Positions 1-8,477 of a DNA stretch of 50,134 nucleotides are shown piece after piece; position 1 is the stretch's first letter; every line of letters starts with the position of its first letter. Position numbers and translations under genes: made by a program. Source of the DNA: Lentzea indica (lineage in GTDB: Bacteria > Actinomycetota > Actinomycetes > Mycobacteriales > Pseudonocardiaceae); contig NZ_VSRL01000044.1 in NCBI RefSeq assembly GCF_012184385.1, positions 1 through 50,134 on the forward strand, read 5' to 3'. The notes below the pieces were generated by a model. It was not told the DNA's origin. It saw only the letters and a program-made list of their open reading frames with translations, and did not search any database.

Positions 1-9
1 CGAAGCCCT

Positions 10-78
10 GCCGCGCTCGGGATCTGGGGTCAAGTCGACACGCTTTTCGTCGACTTGACCCCAGATCCCGAGCGCGGC
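10..78. repeat. Perfect 30-bp inverted repeat (long hairpin)
   Basis: Bases 10-39 are exactly complementary to 49-78, leaving a 9-base loop that contains a run of four T. The perfect 30-bp match is far longer than an ordinary terminator stem. It lies 254 bp beyond the 3' end of the minus-strand gene at 333-905. It could be a strong bidirectional terminator, or one copy of a dispersed palindromic repeat of this genome. Its neighbour on the left lies outside the window, so the choice cannot be made here. Confidence 0.85.
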
Positions 79-332
79 TGCCTCTGGTGCGACTCGTGAC
101 GGGACCACCCCACGCAACAGCACCCCGCCCAACCCAACAGGCGTGCCATCAACCCGCGCACGGCGCTGGACCCCCGATCAGATTGCCGGGGGTCTGGGGG
201 CAGAGCCCCCAGGGAAAGCACGCAACCGCAACCCGCCAACGCAACACAACCACCTACGGACCCACGCTCACGCAGGCGTCCCCCCGATCCGGGAACCCCT
301 ACAACTCAACCTACTCAACACCCCCGACAAGA
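79..332. other. Intergenic stretch without a convincing gene
   Basis: C/A-rich stretch between the inverted repeat and the stop of the minus-strand gene at 333. Plus-strand open frames here are proline/histidine/arginine-rich low-complexity translations with no recognisable domain. The only structure seen is the small G/C hairpin at 194-212. Confidence 0.6.
194..212. terminator. Small G/C hairpin
   Basis: A 7-bp stem (CTGGGGG, 194-200, with CCCCCAG, 206-212) closes a 5-base loop. It lies downstream of the minus-strand gene ending at 333, where actinomycete terminators often consist of a G/C stem without a U-tract. Confidence 0.4.
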
Positions 333-905
333 TCAGCACTTCTCCATCTGAGGAGTCCGGTTCTCAGGAGCCTCATCCACCTTGAGCTCCCCACCCTCCC
401 AGACCATCACATACACCACACGCCACCGAATACATGGCTCAGGCAAGGCAACAGGAGCCTTGGCAACGTCCTGAGTGGACACGAACGAGATCAACACCCG
501 CAGCCGCCGCGAGACCACGTCGGACTCGATCCGCTGCACGACCATCCCGCCGTCCCGAGTGGTCTCGTACGCGGCCGCCCAGGTCGACTCCACGGCCTGC
601 GAGACACGCCGTGACGACACGACGGCCCGCCAAGCCCCGAAGTCACGGTCGTTGATCGAGTCGAAGTACTTCTGCAGCACCGTCTGCACGGAGGTCCGGT
701 CCGGGTGCGTGAACGAGTCCGGGCTCAGCCGCACCTCGGAGGTCCCCGGCAGCGGCCCGGCGACGGACGACGACGGCACCGCCGGCGCGCCCTTGGCCTC
801 CGCGGGACGCGAGTACACGGTCCGCCCCACCATCCCTGCCGCCACCGCGGCACCGGTGATCACCACCACGGCCGGCACCAGCCAGCGGCTTGCCACGCTC
901 CCCAC
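333..905 (-). CDS. Membrane-anchored protein with SnoaL/NTF2-like domain
   Basis: The 190-aa product has a single N-terminal hydrophobic segment (about residues 8-28, preceded by an Arg), then a Pro/Ser-rich linker to about residue 55. A C-terminal domain of about 130 aa follows; its opening (VQTVLQKYFDSINDRDFGAW) is typical of the SnoaL/NTF2-like fold of actinobacterial lipoprotein-like and Mce-associated proteins. There is no lipobox Cys near the hydrophobic segment, so it is probably an uncleaved anchor with the domain outside the cell. The role is unknown. It is transcribed away from the lanthipeptide locus and shares the AT-rich gap with it. The start is a fitting ATG, but no strong ribosome site decides it. 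Confidence 0.7.
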   Translation of the reverse strand: MGSVASRWLVPAVVVITGAAVAAGMVGRTVYSRPAEAKGAPAVPSSSVAGPLPGTSEVRLSPDSFTHPDRTSVQTVLQKYFDSINDRDFGAWRAVVSSRRVSQAVESTWAAAYETTRDGGMVVQRIESDVVSRRLRVLISFVSTQDVAKAPVALPEPCIRWRVVYVMVWEGGELKVDEAPENRTPQMEKC

Positions 906-1024
906 GCACGCAGCCTAGCCGCACCACCCCCAGAGGCAGCAGAGCACTGCTCACAAACGGGATTTGTTACATCAAAACATAAACTTCACCCGAAAGACTA
1001 CATTGCTTATCGATACAACTTGCA

Positions 1025-1048
1025 TGTAGCAAGACAATGATTGCTACA
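1025..1048. promoter_or_regulatory. Dyad TGTAGCAA-N8-TTGCTACA
   Basis: Perfect 8-bp inverted repeat (1025-1032 and 1041-1048) inside the AT-rich patch. The arm-spacer-arm geometry fits a dimeric repressor site. The cognate protein is unknown; no regulator gene is adjacent to the lanthipeptide locus in this window. Confidence 0.45.
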
Positions 1049-1450
1049 CAATTCCGGATGTCCAATCCCATACTCCGATTGAGTTCTTTCGGGGGTACCT
1101 CCACCACCGAACGGCGGCACTAAACGCGCATATGTCGCCATTTAAGGCTTCACCCGAAAAGAGCACAGGACACGGTGTGTGCACGAACGTTGCGGTCTGC
1201 CAACTATACGTCGAGACCGACTTGGAATACCGCAGCTCATCGACCCTGCACCAATATGGAACGATACAGTCCCGTTTAGCAAAAGCCCAGGACGGGTGGG
1301 CTGACTCACCAATCAGCAAACTTAGCAGGTGGGTGATCTGGCTCCAAACCTCATCACGAGGAGTGACATACGCGCCGGTAACCCACCCTCGTTCGGACGC
1401 GAACAGGCGACCCATATACCTCGAATGGCGGATTGGCCATAGGCGCTGAA

Positions 1451-1473
1451 TTGTGCGGGAATATGCCGCACAA
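1451..1473. promoter_or_regulatory. Dyad TTGTGCGG-N7-CCGCACAA upstream of lanKC
   Basis: Perfect 8-bp arms (1451-1458, 1466-1473) with a 7-base spacer that ends 32 bp before the lanKC GTG. At this position it could be an operator or a 5'-UTR hairpin. It is the closest regulatory candidate to the lanthipeptide biosynthetic genes. Confidence 0.5.
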
Positions 1474-1505
1474 CGAAATCGCACAAGAACCGAGGAGGGA
1501 ATTCG

Positions 1506-4073
1506 GTGGACCTCAGATACGAGGCGTTCTGCTTCGCGGATCGACGGTTCTACGATCTGCAGAGCAGCACCGAAAGCGACCTCCCCGGCGACGACTTTTC
1601 GCGTGAGCTGCCCGAACCGCCGGCTGACTGGGTGCAGATCGAACGCAACGTGTGGCGGCACCTGCACCCCCACGGAGTGCGGCTGCCGAAGCAGGGCTGG
1701 AAGATCCACGTCTCGGCAGGTCTCGACAACGCGAACAAGGTCCTCAAGGCGACCTTCGAGTATTGCGTCGAGCGGCGAATTCCGTTCAAGTACCTGCCGA
1801 CGATCTCGATCGTGCTGGCTCGCAACTCGAAGTACGCGCCCCGTGAGGGCAGCGGCAAGCTGATCACGATCTACCCCGCGGGCACGGACCAGCTCCAGCG
1901 GATCCTCACCGAGCTCGGCGCGATCCTCGCCGGTGAGCACGGGGCCTACATCCTCAGCGACCTGCGGTACGGCAAGGGTCCGCTCTACGTGCGCTACGGC
2001 GGGTTCTCCGAGCAGTGGCTCGAGGTCGACGGCCAGCAGGTGCTCGCGATCGAGGGACCGGACGGCGAGCTCGTCGCGGACAAGCGCAAGCCGGTCTTCA
2101 GCGTGCCGGAGTGGGTCGAGCTGCCGGACTTCCTGGCACCGCACCTCGCCGAGCGCAACGCCGGCGATCCCGAGGCCTTCCCGTACCAGATCAAGCGCTC
2201 GCTGCACTTCTCCAACGGCGGCGGCGTGTACCTGGCGACGCGCAAGAGCGACGGCAAGGAGGTCGTGCTCAAGGAGGCGCGGCCGCATGCCGGGCTCGAC
2301 CGCGAGGGCCGCGACGCCGTGGCACGGCTGGAGCGCGAGTACGAGATTCTCACCAGGCTCAGCGGCGTCAAGGGTGTGCCCGAGGTGTACGACCGCTTCA
2401 TCGAGTGGGAGCACTTGTTCGTGGCGATGGAGTTCATGCCGGGACGCTCGCTCGGGCAGTGGCTCGGCCACAACTACCCCTTGACGCACAAGGACACCGA
2501 CGACGAGAAGCTGGCCGAGTACCGCGAGCGGGCACTCACCCTCGTCGCCAAGGTCGAGGACCTGATGGCGCGGGTGCACGAACGCGGCGTTGTGTTCGGC
2601 GACCTGCACACGCTCAACATCCTGGTCGACGAGGACGACGAGGTCTCGCTGATCGACTTCGAGCTGTCGTCCACGATCGAGAACGTGCACCGGCCCACGC
2701 TCGGCGCGCCGGGGTTCCAGGCGCCGACCGATCGCGAGGGCTTCGACATCGACGAGTACCCGCTCACGGCGCTCAAGCTGTGGATCTTCCTGCCGCTCAA
2801 CGCGGTGCTCGAACTCTCGCCCGCGAAGCTGAAGCAGCACGTGCACGTCATCCAGCAGCGCTTCGGCCTCACCGAGGAGTACTGCCGGTCGATCGTCGAC
2901 GTGCTCACGCCGCGCGTGGACCCGCCGGAGGAGCCCGCGTTCACCGCGTTCGACGACCCGGAACCGGACTGGACGGTGGTCAGGAAGTCCATCGCGACGG
3001 CGATCCTGCACAGCGCGACGCCGCAGCGGACCGACCGGTTGTTCCCCGGCGACATCGAGCAGTTCGAAGTCGGCGGCACGTGCTTCGGCTACGGCGCGGC
3101 GGGCGTGCTGCACGCGCTCGACGTCAGCGGTGAGGGTCGCTACCCCGAGCACGAGGACTGGCTGATCAAGGCCGTGAAGAAGGACCCGCCGAAGCAGCCC
3201 GGCTTCTTCGTCGGCGCGCACGGCATCGCGCACGTGCTGGAGAACTTCGGCCACCACGACCTGGCGACCGAGCTCGTCGAGGACTACGCGCAGCTCGTCG
3301 CCACCACGCAGGACCACGGGTTGAGCGCGGGTCTGTCGGGCATCGGCCTCAACCTGCTGCACTTCGCGGACTCCCGGCACGACGACCGCTTCGCGACGCA
3401 GGCAGAGGAGCTGGCCGAACGGCTCGCGACGCAGCTGGCGGAAGCGCCGCAGGCCGGCGCCAAGGCGAAGGCCGGTCTGCTGCACGGGTGGTCGGGTCCC
3501 GCGCTGTTCTTCCTGCGGATGTTCGAGCACACCGGCGAACGGCGCTGGCTCAAGCTGTCGGAACAGGCACTGGAGCACGACCTGTCCGAGACGATGATCG
3601 CGCTCGACGGCTCGCTGCAGGTGCGGGACGGCACGTTCAGGACGCTGCCGTACGTCGGCATCGGCGGTGCGGGCATCGCACTGGTGCTCACCGAGTTCGC
3701 CGCGGTGGCGCCGGAACGCCCGTGCGTCGAGAAGCTGCCCGAGCTGCTCAGCGGCTGCACCGGCGAGTTCGTCATCCAGCCGGCGTTCTCGCTCGGCAGG
3801 GCCGGACTGCTCACCACGCTGGCTCAGGCGAGCAGGCACACACCGGACGAACGTCTCGACCGCGCAGTCCAGCGGCACCTGCGGGCCCTCGGCTGGCACG
3901 CCGTGCGCTACGGCGGTGGACTCGCGTTCCCCGGCGTGCAGCTGCGCCGGCTTTCCATGGACCTCAACACCGGCGGTGCGGGCGTCCTGCTCGCCATCGC
4001 CTCCACAGTGGACGGACGTCCACCCCTGCCCTTCCTGGGCAGGACCCAGGCCCCGGTCCTGGCGGACCGGTAG
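1506..4073 (+). CDS. lanKC: Class III lanthipeptide synthetase LanKC (RamC/AmfT family)
   Basis: The 855-aa trifunctional enzyme is predicted to phosphorylate Ser/Thr of the precursor, eliminate phosphate to dehydro-residues and cyclise onto Cys. The start MDLRYEAFCFADRRFYD matches the family N-terminus and follows GAGGAGGG, which fixes GTG 1506. The N-terminal lyase-like region is about 1-210. The kinase region is about 230-470, with a Gly-rich loop, Lys256 (VVLKEARPHAG), catalytic GDLHTLNIL (Asp366, Asn371) and metal-binding DFE (Asp384). The LanC-like cyclase region is about 510-855, with alpha-barrel repeats such as GLSAGLSGIGL and GLLHGWSGPALF, but without the Cys/Cys-His zinc ligands of class I/II LanC, as is normal for class III. 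Length is typical. The precursor gene follows after 42 bp, so the two are probably one transcript. Confidence 0.95.
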   Translation: MDLRYEAFCFADRRFYDLQSSTESDLPGDDFSRELPEPPADWVQIERNVWRHLHPHGVRLPKQGWKIHVSAGLDNANKVLKATFEYCVERRIPFKYLPTISIVLARNSKYAPREGSGKLITIYPAGTDQLQRILTELGAILAGEHGAYILSDLRYGKGPLYVRYGGFSEQWLEVDGQQVLAIEGPDGELVADKRKPVFSVPEWVELPDFLAPHLAERNAGDPEAFPYQIKRSLHFSNGGGVYLATRKSDGKEVVLKEARPHAGLDREGRDAVARLEREYEILTRLSGVKGVPEVYDRFIEWEHLFVAMEFMPGRSLGQWLGHNYPLTHKDTDDEKLAEYRERALTLVAKVEDLMARVHERGVVFGDLHTLNILVDEDDEVSLIDFELSSTIENVHRPTLGAPGFQAPTDREGFDIDEYPLTALKLWIFLPLNAVLELSPAKLKQHVHVIQQRFGLTEEYCRSIVDVLTPRVDPPEEPAFTAFDDPEPDWTVVRKSIATAILHSATPQRTDRLFPGDIEQFEVGGTCFGYGAAGVLHALDVSGEGRYPEHEDWLIKAVKKDPPKQPGFFVGAHGIAHVLENFGHHDLATELVEDYAQLVATTQDHGLSAGLSGIGLNLLHFADSRHDDRFATQAEELAERLATQLAEAPQAGAKAKAGLLHGWSGPALFFLRMFEHTGERRWLKLSEQALEHDLSETMIALDGSLQVRDGTFRTLPYVGIGGAGIALVLTEFAAVAPERPCVEKLPELLSGCTGEFVIQPAFSLGRAGLLTTLAQASRHTPDERLDRAVQRHLRALGWHAVRYGGGLAFPGVQLRRLSMDLNTGGAGVLLAIASTVDGRPPLPFLGRTQAPVLADR

Positions 4074-4115
4074 CAGTAACCCCCGAGATAGATCCCTCGA
4101 ACAAGGAGAGTTGTC

Positions 4116-4274
4116 ATGGGTTTCATCCTTGACATGCAGGACCTCGAGACGCCCGAGACCACGAACGTGATGGCGTCCGGTGGCTCCGGCGGTGGCGGCG
4201 GCTCCACGACCGCGTCGAACGCCTCGCTGCTGCTCCCCTGCTCGCACAGCACCGTCAGCCTGCTGGCCTGCTGA
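4116..4274 (+). CDS. lanA: Class III lanthipeptide precursor (SapB/AmfS-like)
   Basis: A 52-aa peptide, preceded by AAGGAGAG at 4103-4110. The leader carries the amphipathic LanKC-recognition motif ILDMQDLETPE at residues 4-14. A Gly/Ser linker (residues 21-30) follows, then a core with two tandem Ser/Ser/Cys ring motifs: Ser34-x2-Ser37-x4-Cys42 and Ser45-x2-Ser48-x3-Cys52. The second is the canonical SxxSxxxC. The first has an extra Pro41 before Cys, giving a ring one residue larger. Cys52 is the last residue, so the second ring would close at the C-terminus. Ser/Thr residues outside the rings (30-32, 43, 46) could also be dehydrated. The two half-transporters downstream support a secreted, SapB-like surface-active or signalling peptide; activity is inferred. 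Confidence 0.93.
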   Translation: MGFILDMQDLETPETTNVMASGGSGGGGGSTTASNASLLLPCSHSTVSLLAC

Positions 4275-4302
4275 GCTACGCCACAACTGATTCATCACGG
4301 CC

Positions 4303-4376
4303 GGTGAGCGGCATAGGCGAAGTATGCCGCTCACCCGCCAACTGCAGGGCCCGGCAGCCGGCCAGCTGTCGGGCCC
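4303..4376 (+). terminator. Two tandem hairpins between precursor and exporter genes
   Basis: Hairpin 1 is a perfect 12-bp stem (4303-4314 with 4324-4335, 9-base loop). Hairpin 2 is a 12-bp stem with one G-U pair (4347-4358 with 4365-4376, 6-base loop). There is no U-tract. Lying between the precursor stop (4274) and the ABC gene start (4418), they probably act as a partial terminator or 3' stabiliser that makes precursor mRNA more abundant than exporter mRNA. Confidence 0.7.
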
Positions 4377-4417
4377 TCGCTCATGATGCGCTCTCATGAC
4401 TTCCGGAGGAACAGCCG

Positions 4418-6040
4418 ATGGCCAAACCCGGTGACGCCCTGCTGTTCTCCGTGGTGCGCCGAGACCACCGCCCGTGGCTGCTGATGCTCAACGCCGCCGT
4501 CGCCACGACCGGCGGGCTGCTGATCCCCGCGGCGCTCGCCGACGCCGTCGACATGGCGCTCAGCGGCAAGTTCGCGCTGTTCACGCTGCTGTGGCTGCTC
4601 GGGATGGCGGCGACCGAGATCATCGGTGACGCGATCGGCATCGTGCTGGCCGCGAGCATCACCAGCCGTGCCACGGCCTGGCTGCGCAACCGCCTGTCCC
4701 GCCACCTGCTCGCGCTCGGGCACCCCTCGCCGTTCGCGGCAGGCGACGCGGTCAGCCGGATGACCGGTGACTGCAGCAACGCGGGCGGTGTCGTGGTCAC
4801 GCTGATCTCGCTGGCCATCGCCGCGGTGACCTCGGCAGGCTCCGTCGTGGCGCTGGCGTTGCTGGACTGGAGGCTCGCGGCCGTGTTCGTGGTGAGTGTG
4901 CCGCTGGCGATGTTCCTGGTCCGCACGCACATGCAGCTCACCGCGGATGACGTGCTGACCTATCAGGTGGTTTCCGGCGACGTGTCGGCGCGTCTGGTCG
5001 ACGCCGTGTCGGGCAAGCGCACGATCGCCGCGGCGGGCATCGCAGACCGCGAGGCCGGACGTGTGCTGCAGCCGCTGCCCCGGCTCGCCGCAGCCGGCGC
5101 GGGCATGTGGCGCACTCAGGCGAAGATGATGTGGCGAGCGGGCCTGCTGTTGCCGGCAGTGGAGGTCGTGGTGCTGATCACCGCCGGTTTCGGCGTGATG
5201 GCGGGCAGGCTGAGCGCCGGTGACGTGCTCGCCGCACTCGGCTACGCCGCACTGGGCATGAGCATCGTCGGCCAGGTCCCGCAGCTGACCGCGCTGGAAC
5301 GCACTCGCGCCTCCGCCACCAGGATCGCCGAGGTCCTCGACGTTCCGCCGGCAGAACGTGCCCGTACCACCACCACGAACGGGTCCGGCTCGATCGAGCT
5401 GCGGGACGTCAGCGTCGGCTGCGCCCTGCACGAGGTGAACCTGACCATCCCCGCCGGCACGTTCGCCGCGATCGTGGGCAGCTCCGGCGCCGGCAAGTCC
5501 ACGCTGGCCGCGGTGCTGGGCGGGTTGTCCGCTGTGGACTCGGGCGAGGTGCTGCGCGACGGTGAGGTCGGGTACGCCTTCGAACGCCCCGCGCTGCTCG
5601 GTACCACGGTCGGCCGTTCGATCGGCTACGGAACCGACGCGGACGGGGCCGAAGTGCGGGATGCGGCCGTTGCCGCCCAGGTTCACGACGTGCTGATCCG
5701 ACTGCCACAGGGCTACGAGACCCCGATCGCCGACGTTCCGCTCTCCGGCGGTGAGGCGCAACGGATCGGTCTGGCCCGCGCGATCGTGCGAGATCCCGAG
5801 GTGCTCGTGCTGGACGACGCCACCGCCAGCCTGGACACGGTGACCGAGGCCAAAGTGGACAAGGCGCTGACGACGGCTCTGCCGGGGCGGACGCGGGTGG
5901 TGGTGACGCACCGCGCGGCGACAGCGGCGCGGGCGGACATGGTGGTGTGGCTGGAGAACGGCCGGGTACGCGGCAGCGGCACGCACCGGGAGCTGTGGGA
6001 CGACGAGGACTACCGGGCCGTCTTCACCGGGGGCGAATGA
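4418..6040 (+). CDS. ABC exporter half-molecule, lanthipeptide transport (RamA-like)
   Basis: 540 aa: an N-terminal transmembrane domain (about residues 1-300, six hydrophobic segments) fused to an ATPase domain. The ATPase has Walker A GSSGAGKST, signature LSGGEAQR and Walker B VLVLDDATASLD, in which the residue after the Walker B Asp is Asp rather than the usual catalytic Glu (DDAT). Asymmetric ATP sites of this kind are common in heterodimeric exporters, so this half may carry the degenerate site. AGGAA precedes the ATG. Its stop overlaps the start of the next half-transporter (ATGA), which implies coupled translation and a heterodimer exporting the modified peptide across the cytoplasmic membrane. 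No peptidase C39 domain is present, so leader removal needs another protease. Confidence 0.9.
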   Translation: MAKPGDALLFSVVRRDHRPWLLMLNAAVATTGGLLIPAALADAVDMALSGKFALFTLLWLLGMAATEIIGDAIGIVLAASITSRATAWLRNRLSRHLLALGHPSPFAAGDAVSRMTGDCSNAGGVVVTLISLAIAAVTSAGSVVALALLDWRLAAVFVVSVPLAMFLVRTHMQLTADDVLTYQVVSGDVSARLVDAVSGKRTIAAAGIADREAGRVLQPLPRLAAAGAGMWRTQAKMMWRAGLLLPAVEVVVLITAGFGVMAGRLSAGDVLAALGYAALGMSIVGQVPQLTALERTRASATRIAEVLDVPPAERARTTTTNGSGSIELRDVSVGCALHEVNLTIPAGTFAAIVGSSGAGKSTLAAVLGGLSAVDSGEVLRDGEVGYAFERPALLGTTVGRSIGYGTDADGAEVRDAAVAAQVHDVLIRLPQGYETPIADVPLSGGEAQRIGLARAIVRDPEVLVLDDATASLDTVTEAKVDKALTTALPGRTRVVVTHRAATAARADMVVWLENGRVRGSGTHRELWDDEDYRAVFTGGE

Positions 6041-7758
6041 TGCGTTTCTACCTCTCCACTCTTGCCGGGCACCGCCGCGGCGTCCTCATGCTGCTCGCCT
6101 GGTCAGCGCTCGAAGGCGTGCCCGCGTTCTTCGGCGGCCGCCTCGTCGGCACGGCTGTCGACCAGGGTTTTGCCGCGGGCGAGCCGCTCACCGGCGTCCT
6201 GTGGCTACTGGCCTTCGCGGCCCTCGCGGTGGCGGGAGCGCTCGGTCAGCGCCAGGTGTTCGCGCGGCTCGGCGCCGTCGTCGAACCCATGCGCGACGCG
6301 CTGGTCACGCGGATCGTCAAGGGCGTGCTGAACGACCCGACGCACCGCAGGACACCGGACGCCAGCGCGGTCGCCATGATCACTCGGCACGTCGAGGTGG
6401 TCCGCGACGCCACGGCGGGCGTTCTGGTGCAGGCCCGCGCGCTCCTCGTCACGACGCTCGCCGCGCTCATCGGCCTGGCGACCACTGCCACCGCGCTGAT
6501 CTGGCTGGTGGTCCTCCCCATCGTGGCCGCTCTGGCGTTGTTCGCCCTGATGCTTCCCTCGCTGGCCAAACGGCAACGCGACGCCGTCATGGCGGACGAG
6601 CACACCGCCGAAGCGTCCGGCGCGGTGCTGACCGGGCTCCGGGACGTCGTCGCGTGCCGAGCCGCCGACGAGGCCTTCGAGGACATCTCCACCCAGGTCG
6701 GCAGGCAGGCCGACGCCACCGTCACCGTCGCGTGGGCGAACGCGTTGCGCGCCACCGTGATCGCGATCGGCGGCTTCACCCCGATCGTGTTGCTCGTGGC
6801 GTTCGCTCCCCCGCTCGTGGCCTCTGGCCAGCTGACCACGGGTGCGGTGCTCGCCGCGGTGGTGTACCTGACCAACAACGTGAATCCCGCGCTGCACGGG
6901 CTGGCCCGCACCACCAGCACCATCGTGATGCGCCTGATGGTCGCACTCAAACGACTTCAGGAGGCCGCACCACGAACGCGCGAGGAGGTCGGCGACGAGG
7001 TCCCCTCCAACGGCGAGTTCGTGCTGAGAGACGTCACGTTCGGCTGGAGCCCGGACGCGGAACCGGTGGTCCGCGGCCTGTCGCTCGACCTGCGTCCCGG
7101 CGACCACCTGGCCGTGGTCGGGCCGTCCGGCATCGGCAAGTCCACAATGGCCAGTCTGCTCACCGGCCTGATGCCACCGGACTTCGGCAGCGTCCTGTTC
7201 GGCGGCGCCCCCGTCGACCTGGTCGTACCGGTGGTGAGACACCACGCGATCGCGCTGATCCCGCAGGAGACGTACCTGTTCACGGGCACGGTGCGGGAGA
7301 ACCTCGCGCTGCTCGCCCCGTCGGCGACCGACCAGGATCTCATCGAGGCGGTGGACAAGGTTGGCGCCAAACCGCTTCTGGACCGGCTCGGCGGCCTCGA
7401 CGCCACGCTCGGCCACGCCGGTGAAGGACTTTCCGCTGGTGAGGCCCAGCTCCTGGCTCTCGCGAGGGTCTACGTGACGTCCGCGAGCGTCGTGATCCTC
7501 GACGAGGCGACCTCACACCTGGACCCCGCCGCGGAGGCCCGTGTCGAACGGGCTTTCTCGCAACGAGAAGGAATTCTCGTGGTGATCGCACACCGGCTGA
7601 GCTCGGCGTTGAGGGCGAATCGCGTGCTGGTCATGGACGGCGGCAAGCCGTTGCTCGGCACCCACGAGCACCTGCTGAAGACGTCCTCGCTTTACGGCCA
7701 GCTCATGCTGGCCTGGGACCCCACCCACCACGAGGAAGCCCCGCTGCCCAAACGGTAG
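6037..7758 (+). CDS. ABC exporter half-molecule, partner (RamB-like)
   Basis: 573 aa from ATG 6037, which overlaps the previous stop by 4 bp. A further ATG follows directly (MMRFYL). The membrane domain spans about residues 1-300. The ATPase has Walker A GPSGIGKST, Q-loop region IPQETYLF, a variant signature LSAGEAQ (usual LSGGQ) and Walker B VVILDEATSHLD with the catalytic Glu present. This half therefore likely supplies the active Glu lacking in its partner. Open frame extends upstream into the preceding gene, but the overlapping ATG and the family length favour 6037. A hairpin overlapping the stop (7739-7763) ends the locus. Confidence 0.9.
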   Translation: MMRFYLSTLAGHRRGVLMLLAWSALEGVPAFFGGRLVGTAVDQGFAAGEPLTGVLWLLAFAALAVAGALGQRQVFARLGAVVEPMRDALVTRIVKGVLNDPTHRRTPDASAVAMITRHVEVVRDATAGVLVQARALLVTTLAALIGLATTATALIWLVVLPIVAALALFALMLPSLAKRQRDAVMADEHTAEASGAVLTGLRDVVACRAADEAFEDISTQVGRQADATVTVAWANALRATVIAIGGFTPIVLLVAFAPPLVASGQLTTGAVLAAVVYLTNNVNPALHGLARTTSTIVMRLMVALKRLQEAAPRTREEVGDEVPSNGEFVLRDVTFGWSPDAEPVVRGLSLDLRPGDHLAVVGPSGIGKSTMASLLTGLMPPDFGSVLFGGAPVDLVVPVVRHHAIALIPQETYLFTGTVRENLALLAPSATDQDLIEAVDKVGAKPLLDRLGGLDATLGHAGEGLSAGEAQLLALARVYVTSASVVILDEATSHLDPAAEARVERAFSQREGILVVIAHRLSSALRANRVLVMDGGKPLLGTHEHLLKTSSLYGQLMLAWDPTHHEEAPLPKR

Positions 7759-7763
7759 CGGGG
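7739..7763 (+). terminator. Hairpin over the stop codon of the second ABC gene
   Basis: A 7-bp G/C stem, CCCCGCT (7739-7745) with AGCGGGG (7757-7763), spans the TAG stop at 7756-7758. It lies between convergent genes and probably ends the lanthipeptide transcript. Confidence 0.5.
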
Positions 7764-7775
7764 TCCACTCAGGAC

Positions 7776-8278
7776 TCAGCCGACCCGGTGCAACCAGGTC
7801 ACCGGCGCGCCGTCTCCCGCGCGGCGGAACGGTTCCAGCGCGTCGTCCCACGCCGCGCGAGCAGCTCGTCGACGCCGTGCGCGAAGGATTCGCCACCACG
7901 GGCTCTGACCGCGAGCGCGCGCAGCTGATCCTCGTTGACGACGATGTCGCCGTTGGCCGAGGTGCGGGCGTGCCACAGTCCCAAAACGGGCGCGAAGCAG
8001 AAGCGCTCGCCGTCCTGACCGGGGGATGGTTCCTCGGTCACCTCGAAGCGAAGCATTGGCCACGCGCGCAGCGCAGCCACGAGTTTGGCGCCGGTGCCGG
8101 CCTCCGCCGTCCATGCGCATTCAGCGCGCAACTGACCTGGTGCTGCGGGTTGCGCTGCCCACCTGAGGTCCACTCGCTCACCGAGGGTGCCCGAGATCGC
8201 CCACTCGACGTGCGGGCAGACCGCAGACGGCGACGAGTGGACGTAGACCACGCCACTGGTGCTGCCACGGGTGCTCAC
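7776..8278 (-). pseudogene. DUF3145 protein, interrupted by a 1-nt frameshift
   Basis: The GTG start at 8278 follows GGAGG. The frame gives STRGSTSGVVYVHSSPSAVC, then FEVTEEPSPG and GERFCFAPVLGLWHA, all typical of the actinobacterial DUF3145 family (function unknown, about 165 aa). Near 7850-7865 the frame leaves the family sequence, while another frame continues with the expected C-terminus AAWDDALEPFRRAGDGAPV, then WLHRVG, ending at 7776. Restoring one base rejoins the halves (LLARAWDDALEPFR). The break is therefore either a sequencing deletion or a recent mutation. The uninterrupted first frame stops at 7799. Confidence 0.85.
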
Positions 8279-8477
8279 TGCTGACCTCCGCTACTCGACG
8301 AGGGACGTCTTCCCCTACGCCTTTGTCGAGTGAGGTGATCACCGTGAAACCCGTTCGCTGCATTCTGCCTCGACTTGAGGCATGTCCGCCATAAGAACCA
8401 GCTCGATCATCACCCGACCGGGGCAGATACAGGCCTTAAGTCCCGATCTCCCCGGCCGAGTGATGCGTGATCGTGAT

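Larger units (their letters stand above)
906..1505. other. AT-rich divergent intergenic region before lanKC
   Basis: This 600-bp stretch has no convincing gene. Bases 961-1020 are about one third G+C and 1021-1080 about 43%, in a window otherwise near 70%. It holds two dyads (1025-1048 and 1451-1473), and a good ribosome site (GAGGAGGG) just before the lanKC GTG. A plus-strand frame at 1132-1449 lacks G/C third-position bias and recognisable motifs and is not called. The composition suggests a regulatory region or a remnant of acquired DNA. Confidence 0.6.

Noticed and set aside
1132..1449. Plus-strand open frame of 105 codons in the AT-rich gap
   Set aside because: No G/C third-position bias, no motif and no good ribosome site.
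1044..4397. Minus-strand open frame of 1117 codons opposite lanKC
   Set aside because: Arg/Val/Glu-rich antisense shadow of a high-GC gene; no domain.
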